Below, one piece after another: positions 25,292 through 34,004 of a DNA stretch of 64,000 nt (position 1 is the stretch's first letter; the number at the start of each line of letters is the position of its first letter). The stretch covers positions 3,596,001 through 3,660,000 of the forward strand of contig NZ_JAUSYY010000001.1 in NCBI RefSeq assembly GCF_030817175.1, given 5' to 3'. This stretch comes from Agromyces ramosus. Its GTDB lineage: Bacteria; Actinomycetota; Actinomycetes; Actinomycetales; Microbacteriaceae. Under the pieces are notes generated by a model. It was not told where the DNA came from. It saw only the letters and a program-made list of their open reading frames with translations, and made no database searches. The translations under genes and the position numbers were made by a program.

Positions 25292-25813
25292 CTACGCGAC
25301 GGTCTCACTGTCACGCTTCGGCAGCTTCCAACCCGGCCGCACGAAGTGGCACGTGTACCCGTTGGGGTACTTCTCGAGGTAGTCCTGGTGCTCGGGCTCA
25401 GCCTCCCAGAACGGCCCCGCGGGGGTGACCTCGGTCGTCGCCGGCCCCGGCCAGAGCCCGGACGCATCGACGTCGGCGATCGTCTCGTGCGCGATGACCT
25501 CCTGCTCGTCGGTCGTCGGGAAGATCGCCGAACGGTAGCTCGTGCCGATGTCGTTGCCCTGGCGGTTCTTCGTCGACGGATCGTGGATCTGGAAGAAGAA
25601 CTCGAGCAGGTCGCGGAACGACTCGACCTCGGGGTCGAAGATGATCTCGATGGCCTCGGCGTGGGTGCCGTGGTTGCGGTACGTCGCGTTGGGCACGTCG
25701 CCGCCGGTGTAGCCGACCCGCGTGCTCAGCACCCCGGGACGCTTGCGGATCAGGTCTTCCATGCCCCAGAAGCATCCGCCCGCGAGGATGGCGGTCTCGG
25801 TTCGTGTGGTCAT
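25292..25813 (-). CDS. msrA: Peptide-methionine (S)-S-oxide reductase MsrA
   Basis: A 173-residue enzyme with the catalytic GGCFWGME motif at about residue 12-19 (Cys14), RVGYTGG, and THAEAIEI in the substrate pocket, plus [17 protein letters not shown]. It reduces the S epimer of methionine sulfoxide in proteins and free amino acid. No second Cys near the C-terminus is seen, so recycling may use another thiol. The ATG overlaps the msrB stop (ATGA), so the two are coupled. Confidence 0.95.
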   Translation of the reverse strand: MTTRTETAILAGGCFWGMEDLIRKRPGVLSTRVGYTGGDVPNATYRNHGTHAEAIEIIFDPEVESFRDLLEFFFQIHDPSTKNRQGNDIGTSYRSAIFPTTDEQEVIAHETIADVDASGLWPGPATTEVTPAGPFWEAEPEHQDYLEKYPNGYTCHFVRPGWKLPKRDSETVA

Positions 25814-26271
25814 CGTGCGTTCTCCTGGTTCTCGAACAGTGCGCGGTATCGACCGTAGCCCGCCTCGTCCAGCTCGGCGAGCGGGATGAAACGAAGGGCC
25901 GCGGAGTTCATGCAGTAGCGCAGGCCGCCCGCCTCGGCGGGACCGTCGTCGAAGACGTGGCCGAGATGGCTGTCGGCGGCCGACGAGCGCACCTCCACGC
26001 GCTTCATGAACAGCGACCGGTCGGTCTTCTCGATGACCGCGTCGGGCTCGACCGGCTTCGTGAAGCTCGGCCAGCCCGAGCGGCTGTCGTACTTGTCGGT
26101 CGACGCGAAGAGCGGCTGGCCCGAGACGACGTCGACGTAGATGCCGGGCTCGTGGTTGTTCCAGTACTCGTTGCGGAAGGCCGGCTCGGTACCGTCCTCC
26201 TGGGTGACCTGGTACTGCTGCGGGGTGAGACGGGCGAGGGCCTCTGGAGTCTTGCGGTAGTCGGATGACAC
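25810..26271 (-). CDS. msrB: Peptide-methionine (R)-S-oxide reductase MsrB
   Basis: A 153-residue Msr[39 protein letters not shown] and the catalytic [11 protein letters not shown] near the C-terminus. It reduces the R epimer of methionine sulfoxide. The GTG start at 26271 is fixed by a near-perfect ribosome site (AAGGAGG) five bases upstream. Metal-binding CxxC pairs of the zinc-containing type are absent. It is first in an msrB-msrA operon and divergent from a glutamine amidotransferase gene. Confidence 0.93.
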   Translation of the reverse strand: MSSDYRKTPEALARLTPQQYQVTQEDGTEPAFRNEYWNNHEPGIYVDVVSGQPLFASTDKYDSRSGWPSFTKPVEPDAVIEKTDRSLFMKRVEVRSSAADSHLGHVFDDGPAEAGGLRYCMNSAALRFIPLAELDEAGYGRYRALFENQENAR

Positions 26272-26501
26272 GGTTCCTCCTTGATCGGCGCCGCTGGCTG
26301 CGGCGTCATCAGGGAAAACGACGGCGGGGCCAGTGCTGTTCCGCGAATGCGCCCGCCCCGCTGTGGGTTCGCTGTGAACGGATGCTCGCACCCTCGCACT
26401 GGGTCGTGACATCCGTCGCCCGTTGTGGTCTGCTGGGAGGACGCCGGTGCCGGTCGATCGATCGAGCGGTGGGGGTCCGGCCGATGCGGCAGGAGGCCGA
26501 T

Positions 26502-27341
26502 ATGTGTCGATGGCTTGCGTACACCGGAACACCGGTGCTCATCGATGAACTGCTCTACAAGCCGGCGAACTCGCTCGTCGTGCAGAGCCTGCACAGTCGG
26601 CTCGGCGCCGAGACGACGAACGGCGACGGCGTGGGCGTCGGCTGGTACGACGAACTGCCGACACCCGGGGTGTTCCGCAGCACGGAGCCGGCCTGGCACG
26701 ACCGCAACCTGCACGAGCTCGCCGAACACGTGCGGTCGGGCTTGGTGTTCGCGCACATCCGCGCCTCGAGCGGCTCGCCGGTGCAGCAGACGAACTGCCA
26801 CCCGTTCCGCTACGGGCGATGGCTCTGGATGCACAACGGGCTGATCTCGCAGTTCGCCGAACTGAAGCGCGACCTCGCGTTCGCGGTCGACCCCGAACTG
26901 TATCCGCACATCCAGGGCTCGACGGACTCCGAGATCCTGTTCCACCTCGCGCTCACCTTCGGGTTGCACGACGACCCTCCGGCCGCCGTGGCGCGGGCGA
27001 TCGCGTTCGTCGAGCACGTGGCGGAGCAGCACGGCGTGCCGTATCCGATGCAGGGCACCATCGCGACGACCGACGGAGAGCGGCTGTGGGCGTTCCGTTA
27101 CTCGACCGAGGGACGCACCCGCTCGCTGTACCGCAACACCGACGTCGCCACGTTGAAGCTCCAGTATCCCGATAACCCGCTCCTGCACGGCCTCAGCGAT
27201 GCGACGCGCATCGTCGTCTCCGAACCGCTCGGCGACCTGAAGGGCGCCTGGCGCGAGGTTCCCGAGGGCAGTTGCCTCGTCGTCGAAGACGGCGAGGAGG
27301 AGGTGCGGCCGTTCGCGCCGATGCCGTTCGCCATGGTCTGA
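26502..27341 (+). CDS. Class II glutamine amidotransferase (YafJ/EgtC-like)
   Basis: A 279-residue Ntn hydrolase. Cys2 directly after the initiator (MCRWLAYTG) is the expected nucleophile; [35 protein letters not shown] and TDSEILFHL complete the glutaminase pattern. It is a free-standing domain like YafJ or EgtC, with no synthetase partner here, so the acceptor is unknown. The ATG at 26502 has an aggaggccgat ribosome site. No egt genes lie nearby, so ergothioneine synthesis is not supported. Confidence 0.88.
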   Translation: MCRWLAYTGTPVLIDELLYKPANSLVVQSLHSRLGAETTNGDGVGVGWYDELPTPGVFRSTEPAWHDRNLHELAEHVRSGLVFAHIRASSGSPVQQTNCHPFRYGRWLWMHNGLISQFAELKRDLAFAVDPELYPHIQGSTDSEILFHLALTFGLHDDPPAAVARAIAFVEHVAEQHGVPYPMQGTIATTDGERLWAFRYSTEGRTRSLYRNTDVATLKLQYPDNPLLHGLSDATRIVVSEPLGDLKGAWREVPEGSCLVVEDGEEEVRPFAPMPFAMV

Positions 27342-27369
27342 GTCCGGGGGCATCCGTCCGGCACACCCT

Positions 27370-27410
27370 TGCGAACATGAGGATGCCTCTTTAGTCTGTG
27401 CGGATTGGCA
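27370..27410 (+). promoter_or_regulatory. Shared leader motif, copy 1 of 3
   Basis: The segment GAACATGAGGATGCCTCT and the following AGTCTGTGCGGATTGGC match motifs upstream of the two paralogs at 28606 and 48810 (TGAGG, then AG-x-CT, CGG and TGGC at similar spacing). It may be a promoter or 5' leader element controlling all three. Confidence 0.4.
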
Positions 27411-27420
27411 ACTCCCGCGA

Positions 27421-28431
27421 GTGAAGACGCCCGCGGATCGAGAGCACGAGTCGATCGCCCCGTGGCGTGCGACTCCCGGTGAACCAACATGCGCAACGAG
27501 CCCGGAGACGTCGACCACCGCTGTGCCCGAACCGGGCACCCGAGGCGAACAGGTCAAGGCTCACCGCCGATCACGCCGATGGCGCGCCGCGCTCGCCGCT
27601 GCGGCCGTCATCGCGCTCGGCGTCACCGCCGGCACCGGGCTGATCGTGCAGACGACCGTCGAAGAGCAGCAGGCGCGCATCGCGGAGACGGCAGCCCTCA
27701 CGGAGAGCGTCGACCTGGACGCGAGCCAGCTCGACGCTCACGCGGGCATCCTGACCGCACGCGCCACGCAGGCGGCCGAGCAGGCCCTGAGCGGCGCAGA
27801 GGCCGCGATCGCCGAAGCGAACGGGAAGTCGGATGCCGCCGCGCTCGCCGCGTCCGTCTCGGCGCTGAAGTCCTTCGAGCTCCTCGCACCCGAGCGGGTC
27901 TTCGCCCTCGTGGAGGAGACCGAGGCGCACGTCGCGACGGTGCGCGCGGGGATCGCCGAGTTCGATCGCATCGCCGCAGAACGGGCCGCGGCCGAGCGGG
28001 CGGCTGCCGAGCGTGCCGCGGCGGAAGCCGCCGCAGCCGAGCGTGCGGCCGCGGAAGCTGCGGACGCGGCAGCGCAACCGAAGCCGGGGAGCCGCGGCTC
28101 GCCGTCGACACCCGCACCGCCCTCGAACCCGAGCGAGGCCCAGGCCATCGCCCGCGACGTGATGGCGTCGCAGTACGGCTGGGGTGACGACCAGTTCGGA
28201 TGCCTCGTGGCGTTGTGGAACTACGAATCGGGCTGGAACGTCTACGCCAGCAATCCCAGCGGCGCCTACGGAATCCCGCAAGCTCTGCCAGGCTCGAAAA
28301 TGGCCACGGCGGGCGCCGACTGGCAGACGAGCGCGCGTACCCAGATCATCTGGGGACTCGGCTACATCTCCGGTCGGTACGGGACGCCGTGCGGCGCCTG
28401 GGGTCACGTTGAGGCGAACGGCTGGTATTGA
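27421..28431 (+). CDS. Secreted transglycosylase-like protein, paralog 1 of 3
   Basis: A 336-residue protein from a GTG at 27421. A basic segment (HRRSRRWR) and a membrane or signal helix at about residues 52-76 are followed by a helical region (80-185), an Ala/Glu-rich coiled-coil stretch (190-215), a Pro/Ser linker and a C-terminal domain (about 245-336). This domain has GCLVALWNYESGWN, AYGIPQALPGSKMA and ATAGADWQT, as in lytic-transglycosylase-like SLT domains, with Glu in ESGWN as likely catalyst and two Cys. It should act on peptidoglycan. Two paralogs lie at 28606 and 48810. Confidence 0.75.
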   Translation: MKTPADREHESIAPWRATPGEPTCATSPETSTTAVPEPGTRGEQVKAHRRSRRWRAALAAAAVIALGVTAGTGLIVQTTVEEQQARIAETAALTESVDLDASQLDAHAGILTARATQAAEQALSGAEAAIAEANGKSDAAALAASVSALKSFELLAPERVFALVEETEAHVATVRAGIAEFDRIAAERAAAERAAAERAAAEAAAAERAAAEAADAAAQPKPGSRGSPSTPAPPSNPSEAQAIARDVMASQYGWGDDQFGCLVALWNYESGWNVYASNPSGAYGIPQALPGSKMATAGADWQTSARTQIIWGLGYISGRYGTPCGAWGHVEANGWY

Positions 28432-28452
28432 ACACCCGACAACAGGGTGTTC
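28430..28452. terminator. Short hairpin after paralog 1
   Basis: GAACACCC pairs with GGGTGTTC (8 bases) around a 7-base loop and overlaps the stop codon. There is no T-run, so termination is likely weak. Confidence 0.45.
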
Positions 28453-28477
28453 GTCGAGCAACCGTTGTGATGACTTT

Positions 28478-28540
28478 CACAGGAAGAAATGAGGGTTCGT
28501 ACAGAACCTCTCGGCAGACTGGCCGTTTCGCCCGGGCGCC
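28478..28540 (+). promoter_or_regulatory. Shared leader motif, copy 2 of 3
   Basis: Starting ACAGGAAGAAATGAGGGTT and running through CAGA and CGGCAGACTGGCCG, this segment aligns over about 60 bases with copy 3 at 48700 with few gaps. The ATG inside it (28489) is therefore unlikely to be the start of the following gene. Confidence 0.45.
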
Positions 28541-28605
28541 CCCGCGCCCGTGGAACGTCGAGCAAGAGTCCGATGCGACAGCAAGCGACTCGCCCCGTGA
28601 AAGAT

Positions 28606-29535
28606 ATGCAGAACCAGAACCCCTCACCCAACTCCATCGAAACGCAGAACGAGCCCGCGCCCCACGGCCGACGGGCTCGCCGCATGTCGTCGACCGGCTG
28701 GCGTCGCGGCCCGATCCTCGCGGCCGGCGCGGTCGCCGCGATCGGCGCCATGGTCGGCACCGGATTCGCCGTGCAGTCCGCCGTCGCGGCGCAGAGTGAG
28801 AGCGTCGCGGCGACCGCCGCGCTCACCGAGGCCTTGAACCCCGACATCGAGCAGCTCGGCTCCCACGCCGGCATCCTCGAGGCTCGTGCGGTCAAGCAGG
28901 CCGCCGACACCCTCACCGCAGCGAGCGCCACGCTCGCTGCAGCGCAGGGGAAGGCGGATGCCTCGCAGCTCTCGTCGTCCGTCGCCGCACTCGACGACTA
29001 CAAGCTGCTCGCGCCCGAGCGGGTGTTCGAGCTCGTCGACGCGACGGAGACGCAGACTGCGACCGTGCACGCCGCCGTCGTCGAGGCCGACCGCATCGCC
29101 GCGGAGCAGGCCGCCGCCGCAGCCGCTGCGGCTGCCGCCGCCAAGGCCGCCGCCGACGCCGCTGCCGAGGCCGAGGCCGAGGCCGGGGCAGGGACATCCG
29201 GCCCGGTGTCGCGCCCGTCTGGTCCGTCGAACCCGAGCGGTGCCCAGGCCATCGCCCGGGACATGCTCGCCCAGCGTGGCTGGGGCGACGACCAGTTCGG
29301 ATGCCTCGTGTCGCTCTGGAACAAGGAATCGGGCTGGAACGTCTACGCCTCGAACCCCTCGAGCGGTGCCTATGGCATTCCCCAGGCCCTGCCCGGCAGC
29401 AAGATGGCCACGGCCGGTGCCGACTGGCAGACCAACGCCGCCACCCAGATCAGCTGGGGACTCGGCTACATCTCCGCCCGCTACGGCACGCCGTGCGCGG
29501 CGTGGGACACGTCGGAGTCGCAGGGCTGGTACTGA
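28606..29535 (+). CDS. Secreted transglycosylase-like protein, paralog 2 of 3
   Basis: A 309-residue protein from the ATG at 28606. This start aligns with the short N-terminus of the third paralog and lies after the shared leader; the upstream ATG at 28489 falls inside the leader. Architecture is as in paralog 1: basic stretch, signal or anchor helix (about 33-55), helical region, an Ala-rich segment (around 165-195), linker, and a C-terminal SLT-like domain with LWNKESGWN and AYGIPQALPGSKMA. It is close in sequence to paralog 1, so they probably arose by local duplication. Confidence 0.75.
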   Translation: MQNQNPSPNSIETQNEPAPHGRRARRMSSTGWRRGPILAAGAVAAIGAMVGTGFAVQSAVAAQSESVAATAALTEALNPDIEQLGSHAGILEARAVKQAADTLTAASATLAAAQGKADASQLSSSVAALDDYKLLAPERVFELVDATETQTATVHAAVVEADRIAAEQAAAAAAAAAAAKAAADAAAEAEAEAGAGTSGPVSRPSGPSNPSGAQAIARDMLAQRGWGDDQFGCLVSLWNKESGWNVYASNPSSGAYGIPQALPGSKMATAGADWQTNAATQISWGLGYISARYGTPCAAWDTSESQGWY

Positions 29536-29542
29536 TCAGCAG

Positions 29543-29585
29543 CACGGCGTTCCACGGCTGACCCGTTCAGCCGTGGAACGCCGTG
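29543..29585 (+). terminator. Strong terminator after paralog 2
   Basis: CACGGCGTTCCACGGCTGA pairs perfectly with TCAGCCGTGGAACGCCGTG (19 bases) around a 5-base loop. The long GC-rich stem lacks a long T-run, as often in actinobacteria. Confidence 0.75.
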
Positions 29586-29671
29586 GCTGTCGTCGCGGCC
29601 GCGTCCGTCCCGCGACCGGTTCAGCGTGTCAATCCGCTGTGCGAGGCATCCGCGCTCGATAGCCTGACGGG

Positions 29672-30724
29672 ATGAGCGAACGCGGGGGAGCCGGGCCGGC
29701 TGCAGCGCCGCGCGAGAACGGCATCGTGGCCCTGGGCAAACGCGTCACCGCGTGGGCTCTGGCACGCAAGCCCGTGCGCGCGTTCATGCTCTACCTCGAG
29801 CATCACGGTCCGATGCTCGCCGACAGCGTGACGTATCGCACGCTGTTCTCGGTGTTCGCGGGCGTCTTCCTGGGGTTCGCGATCGGCGGCATCTGGCTCT
29901 CGGGCAACGAGACCGCGATGGACGCGCTCGTCAACACCATCGGCGCGGCGATCCCGGGCCTGCTCGGCGACGACGGGCTCATCTCGCCCGACGACCTGAT
30001 CCAGCCGCTCACCCTCAGCATCGCGGGGGCGTTCGCGCTCGTCGGTCTCGTGGGTGCCGCGATCGGCGCGGTGGGATCGCTGCGCATGGCGTTCCGCGAC
30101 CTCGGCGACCAGCCCGACGACCAGACGTTCTTCGTCTGGGTGCTCCTTCGCGACCTGGTGCTCGCGGTCGGCTTCGGCCTGGCGCTGGCCGTGGCGGCGG
30201 CCGTGACCTTCTTCAGCACGACCGCACTCGGCGCGATCTTCGGGTGGCTCGGCATCTCGATACACGACGAGGCGTTCAACTGGACGACGCGCGGCGTCTC
30301 GATCCTCGTCATCTTCGCGATCGACACGCTCGTGGTCGCCGTGATGTTCCGGCTCCTCTCCGGCCTGCGCCCGAGCGCGCGTTCGCTGTGGACCGGGGCG
30401 GTGCTCGGTGGCATCGGGCTCACCGTGCTGCAGGAGCTCTCGAGTCTCTTCGTCGGCGGTGCGGCGAACAACCCGCTGCTGGCGTCGTTCGGCTCGCTCA
30501 TCGCCCTGCTGATCTGGTTCAACCTGTCCAGCCAGGTGATCCTCATCGCCGCGGCGTACATCATCACCGGCATCGACGAGGAGCATGACCGGGTGCATGC
30601 CGTCCACGGGGCACCGACGTTCGCGATGCGCCGCCTGCAGCACGCCGAGCGACGTGCGACGGATGCCGCGGCCGAGCTCGCGTCCGCACGCGAGGCCGTC
30701 GCCCGAGAACGCGCACACGACTGA
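29672..30724 (+). CDS. YihY/virulence factor BrkB family membrane protein
   Basis: A 350-residue integral membrane protein with about six helices. The family features are present: the opening ADSVTYRTLFSVFAGVFL, a hydrophobic pair around residues 110-135, and the final LIWFNLSSQVILIAAAY block before a charged cytoplasmic tail with coiled-coil character (310-350). Exact function of the family is unsettled (once named ribonuclease BN in error). TAGCCT lies six bases before the ATG. Confidence 0.9.
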   Translation: MSERGGAGPAAAPRENGIVALGKRVTAWALARKPVRAFMLYLEHHGPMLADSVTYRTLFSVFAGVFLGFAIGGIWLSGNETAMDALVNTIGAAIPGLLGDDGLISPDDLIQPLTLSIAGAFALVGLVGAAIGAVGSLRMAFRDLGDQPDDQTFFVWVLLRDLVLAVGFGLALAVAAAVTFFSTTALGAIFGWLGISIHDEAFNWTTRGVSILVIFAIDTLVVAVMFRLLSGLRPSARSLWTGAVLGGIGLTVLQELSSLFVGGAANNPLLASFGSLIALLIWFNLSSQVILIAAAYIITGIDEEHDRVHAVHGAPTFAMRRLQHAERRATDAAAELASAREAVARERAHD

Positions 30725-30760
30725 GCGCGCGCGATCGTCTGCGCCGGGACGGCGCGCGAG

Positions 30761-31012
30761 TCAGCGCGGCGGCTGCCGGTCGGGCGGGAGGTCGGAGTCG
30801 GGCTCGACGATCTCGACGACCTCGACGTCGTACTCGGCGGTGTCGACCTCGGTGTCGTCATCGAGCTCGTCGGCGTCGATCACGTCCTCGACCTCGGCGT
30901 ACTCCTCTTTCGGCAGGGCCGCGTCCAGCGGCAACTCGGAGTCCGTGTACTCGCCGCCCCTGCGGGCGAACTCGTCGCCCCGGTGGGCGCCTGCACCAAC
31001 CGTGTCCGACAT
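30761..31012 (-). CDS. Small acidic hypothetical protein
   Basis: An 83-residue, highly acidic protein (DADELDDDTEVDTAEYDVEV) from the ATG at 31012, with an AGGAGG ribosome site a few bases upstream. It is probably disordered. It resembles in character the acidic protein at 22132. No function known. Confidence 0.6.
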   Translation of the reverse strand: MSDTVGAGAHRGDEFARRGGEYTDSELPLDAALPKEEYAEVEDVIDADELDDDTEVDTAEYDVEVVEIVEPDSDLPPDRQPPR

Positions 31013-31132
31013 GATTCCTCCGATCATTGAGGCGTCGGCGATCGCCGCAGCCACTGCTCACGGTAGGCGCGGTGCCCCCCGGCCATGAAGGGGATTGACG
31101 CGGCCGGGGGAGTCGGGTAGCAGAATGGGCAG

Positions 31133-31639
31133 ATGCCGACCGTGCTGCATTTCGTCAGGTCCGTGATCTCCCCGCTCACGCGCACGCGGCTGTTCCGGTG
31201 GGCCGGGCCGCGGGCGCTGCCGCCCATCGAACGTGCGATCGCGTGGCTCACTGGTGGCCGGGTGCAGCTGAGCGCCCTCCTCGTGCCGTCGCTCGTGCTG
31301 CACACGACGGGGGCCAAGTCGGGTGCACCGCGCGACACGGCGCTCATGTACACGCCCGATGGAATGGGCCGGGCGATCGTCGCCGGCACGAGCTTCGCTC
31401 AGGAGCGGCATCCGGCGTGGACCTACAACCTGCTCGCGCACCCCGACGCGGCGATCACCGTGCGAGGCCGGCGGATGCCGGTGCGCGCGAGCCTCATCGG
31501 CGGCGACGAGCGCAATGCCGCCTGGGCCCGCATCGAGGCGCAGTGGCCCGGCTATCGCGCCTACGAGCGCGAGTCGGGACGGGTCGTCCGGCTGTTCCGC
31601 CTGCAGCCCGTCGCTGATCCGCATCACGCCTCGATGTGA
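31133..31639 (+). CDS. Nitroreductase/deazaflavin (F420)-dependent oxidoreductase family protein
   Basis: A 168-residue protein of the DDN/F420 split-barrel type. The middle has LVLHTTGAKSGAPRDTALMY, then VAGTSFAQERHPAWTYNLLAHPDA, both typical of the Rv3547 family, which binds F420 or fatty acids. It would use reduced F420 for reductions, but the substrate is unknown. CAGAAT lies six bases before the ATG. Co-directional with the acyltransferase downstream. Confidence 0.88.
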   Translation: MPTVLHFVRSVISPLTRTRLFRWAGPRALPPIERAIAWLTGGRVQLSALLVPSLVLHTTGAKSGAPRDTALMYTPDGMGRAIVAGTSFAQERHPAWTYNLLAHPDAAITVRGRRMPVRASLIGGDERNAAWARIEAQWPGYRAYERESGRVVRLFRLQPVADPHHASM

Positions 31640-31703
31640 GCCTGCATTCGAATGCCGCGGCGTCCTCCAGCCGGCATCCAGTCGCTGACTCTACGCTTGA
31701 CAG

Positions 31704-32489
31704 ATGACGCGACGACGGCCGAGCGAGCCGATCTACAGTGCGGCGATCATCGCCGGGCGTGGGCTGTTCGGTTTCTGGCGGCTCAAGCGTCGGGTCTCGG
31801 GCGTCGAGCACGTTCCGGCGACCGGGGGCGCGGTGCTCGCGATGACGCATTTCGGCTACCTCGAGTTCGCCCTCGTCGAGTGGACGACCTGGCTGTCGAA
31901 CCGTCGCCGCATCCGCTTCATGGCCAAGCAGGGCGTGTTCGACAAGCCCGTTGTGGGCGCCCTGCTGCGGGGCATGCGCCACATACCCGTCGACATGAAG
32001 GCGGGAGCGGCCGCCTACGCGAAGGCGGTCACGGCCCTCCGCGGCGGTGAACTGCTCGGCGTCTTCCCCGAGGCCGGCGTGAGCGCGTCGTTCACGGTGC
32101 GCGAGCTCAAGACGGGCGCGGCGCGGCTCGCGGCCGAGGCCGGCGTTCCGATCATCCCCGTCGCGGTCTGGGGCGGGCAGCGCCTGATGACCAAGCGCCG
32201 GCGCATCCGGTTCGCCGAGCGCTTCGGCGTGCCGGTGAGCTTCGCCTTCGGCGCGCCGATCGTCGTCGGTGCCGACGACGAACCGCATGCCGTCACGGCG
32301 CGGCTCCGCGCGACGCTGCAGGCGCTCGTCGATCGCCTGCAGGCCGAGTACCCCGTCGACGGAACGGGCGCGTGGTGGCAGCCGCGCCACTTGGGCGGCG
32401 CCGCCCCTACCCCTGAGGAGGCAGCGGCGGCCGACGCCGCGCGCGACGCTGCACGCAACGATGCTCGCGGCGCCGAAGCCGAGGGCTGA
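31704..32489 (+). CDS. Lysophospholipid acyltransferase (PlsC-like) family protein
   Basis: A 261-residue acyltransferase. THFGYLEF near residue 48 corresponds to the HX4D motif with Glu in place of Asp; RIRFMAKQGVFD and FPEAGVSASF (variant of FPEGTRS) follow. It would transfer acyl groups to a lysophospholipid or related acceptor at the membrane face. The altered motifs make the acceptor uncertain. TACGCT lies six bases before the ATG. An Ala-rich, charged C-terminal tail of about 35 residues is added. Confidence 0.85.
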   Translation: MTRRRPSEPIYSAAIIAGRGLFGFWRLKRRVSGVEHVPATGGAVLAMTHFGYLEFALVEWTTWLSNRRRIRFMAKQGVFDKPVVGALLRGMRHIPVDMKAGAAAYAKAVTALRGGELLGVFPEAGVSASFTVRELKTGAARLAAEAGVPIIPVAVWGGQRLMTKRRRIRFAERFGVPVSFAFGAPIVVGADDEPHAVTARLRATLQALVDRLQAEYPVDGTGAWWQPRHLGGAAPTPEEAAAADAARDAARNDARGAEAEG

Positions 32490-32589
32490 GCCGGAAGCAC
32501 CGCCGCGGCCTCGCGGGGATCCCGACCGGCGTCGCGGACGGTCGTCGTCGGATCCCGAGCAACGCGAGACAACCTCAGCCCTGCGGGGT

Positions 32590-32595
32590 TAGGCT
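32590..32595 (+). promoter_or_regulatory. Leaderless-type -10 hexamer for the DUF2277 gene
   Basis: TAGGCT, six bases (cggagc) before the ATG at 32602. Confidence 0.5.
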
Positions 32596-32601
32596 CGGAG
32601 C

Positions 32602-32874
32602 ATGTGCAGGAACATCCACACCCTCCACAATTTCGAGCCCGCCGCCACCAACGACGAGGTGCACGCGGCCGCCCTGCAGTTCGTGCGCAAGGTGAGCGGA
32701 TCGACGAAACCGTCGAAGGCGAACGCCGAGGCGTTCGATCGGGCGGTCGCCGAGATCGCGCACATCACCCGCCATCTGCTCGACGACCTCGTGACGACTG
32801 CGCCGCCCAAAGACCGAGACGTCGAGGCGGCGAAGGCGCGGGCGCGGTCGGCCCAGCGCTACGCCACCGTCTGA
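32602..32874 (+). CDS. DUF2277 family protein
   Basis: A 90-residue protein matching the DUF2277 pattern throughout: MCRNIHTLHNFEPAATNDEV at the start and LQFVRKVSG with a C-terminal helix. The family occurs in many actinobacteria and has no established role. The MCRNI opening is highly conserved and fixes the start. The gene appears leaderless. Confidence 0.88.
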   Translation: MCRNIHTLHNFEPAATNDEVHAAALQFVRKVSGSTKPSKANAEAFDRAVAEIAHITRHLLDDLVTTAPPKDRDVEAAKARARSAQRYATV

Positions 32875-32958
32875 TCCGGATGCCACGCGCGGTCGCTGCG
32901 GCGTGCGTCTGCGCGTCCAGACGACGCGCCGTCACCGGCGTGCGGTAGCGTCGCAGCC

Positions 32959-33981
32959 ATGGCCGCCGACGCTGCTCTGCTCACTGTCCCAGGTCCGCAC
33001 GGTGATCGCACGGTGCGGGTCTCGAGCCCGACGCGGGTGATCTGGCCCGAGGCCGGCATCACGAAGCTCGAGCTCGCCGAGTACTTCATCGCGGTCGGCG
33101 AGGCATTCGTCGCCGCGAACGGCGATCGCCCGATCTCACTGCAACGCTTCTCGGGCGACGTCACCGGTGAGCAGTTCTTCTCGAAGAACCCGCCCAAGGG
33201 CGCACCCGAGTGGGTGCGCTCGGTGCCCGTGACGTATCCGAGCGGCCGGAAGCATCCGCAGCTCGTCATCGACGAACCGGCCACCGCGGTCTGGGCGGCG
33301 CAGATGAACACGATCGTCTTCCACCCCTGGGCCTCGCGTGCTGAGCGCTCCGACTACCCCGACCAATTGCGCATCGACCTCGACCCGCAGCCGGGTACCG
33401 GCTTCGCCGAGGCCGTGCCCGCCGCGCTCGCGCTGCGTGAGCTGTTCGGCGAGGTCGGCCTGACGGCGTTCGTGAAGACCTCGGGCAGCCGGGGAATCCA
33501 CGTCTTCGCGCCGATCGAGCCCGAGCACGAGTTCCTCGATGTGCGGCACGCCGTCATTGCACTGGGGCGCGAACTCGAGCGTCGCATGCCGGCCGAGGTC
33601 ACCACCAACTGGTGGAAGGAGGAGCGCGGCGACCGCATCTTCATCGACTACAACCAAGCCAATCGCGACCGCACGATGGCGGGCGCCTACAGCCCGAGGC
33701 CCCTGCCGCACGCCTCGGTCTCATGCCCCCTCGAGTGGGAGGAGCTCGAGACCACCGACCCGAAGGCCCACACCATTCGCACGGTGCCCGCTCGCCTGGC
33801 CACCTCGGGCGACCCGTGGGCCGGCATGCACGAGCACCCGGGCCGCATCGACGTGCTGCTCGAGTGGTGGCAACGCGATCTCGACGCCGGGCTCGGCGAG
33901 CTGCCGTTCCCGCCCGACTTCCCGAAGATGCCGGGCGAGCCGATGCGGGTCCAGCCGAGCCGCGCCCGCAATCCCGACTGA
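32959..33981 (+). CDS. Stand-alone LigD-type polymerase/primase domain protein
   Basis: A 340-residue protein equal to the polymerase domain of bacterial non-homologous end-joining ligase LigD. It has LQRFSGDVTGEQFFSKNPPK, the metal-binding LRIDLDPQPG, KTSGSRGIHVFAPI, and the C-terminal SPRPLPHASVSCPLEWEEL. It would add ribo- or deoxynucleotides at broken ends together with Ku and a ligase. No Ku or ligase gene is in the window. TAGCGT lies seven bases before the ATG. Confidence 0.9.
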   Translation: MAADAALLTVPGPHGDRTVRVSSPTRVIWPEAGITKLELAEYFIAVGEAFVAANGDRPISLQRFSGDVTGEQFFSKNPPKGAPEWVRSVPVTYPSGRKHPQLVIDEPATAVWAAQMNTIVFHPWASRAERSDYPDQLRIDLDPQPGTGFAEAVPAALALRELFGEVGLTAFVKTSGSRGIHVFAPIEPEHEFLDVRHAVIALGRELERRMPAEVTTNWWKEERGDRIFIDYNQANRDRTMAGAYSPRPLPHASVSCPLEWEELETTDPKAHTIRTVPARLATSGDPWAGMHEHPGRIDVLLEWWQRDLDAGLGELPFPPDFPKMPGEPMRVQPSRARNPD

Positions 33982-34004
33982 GCAGCCCGGCCCGAGAGAC
34001 CGGC

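Noticed and set aside
27950-28075. Ala/Glu-codon repeat in paralog 1
   Set aside because: Explained by the coiled-coil linker; no separate mobile or regulatory repeat.
28489-28605. Upstream ATG and 39-codon extension of paralog 2
   Set aside because: The ATG is inside the leader shared with paralog 3, and the extension has no match in that protein.
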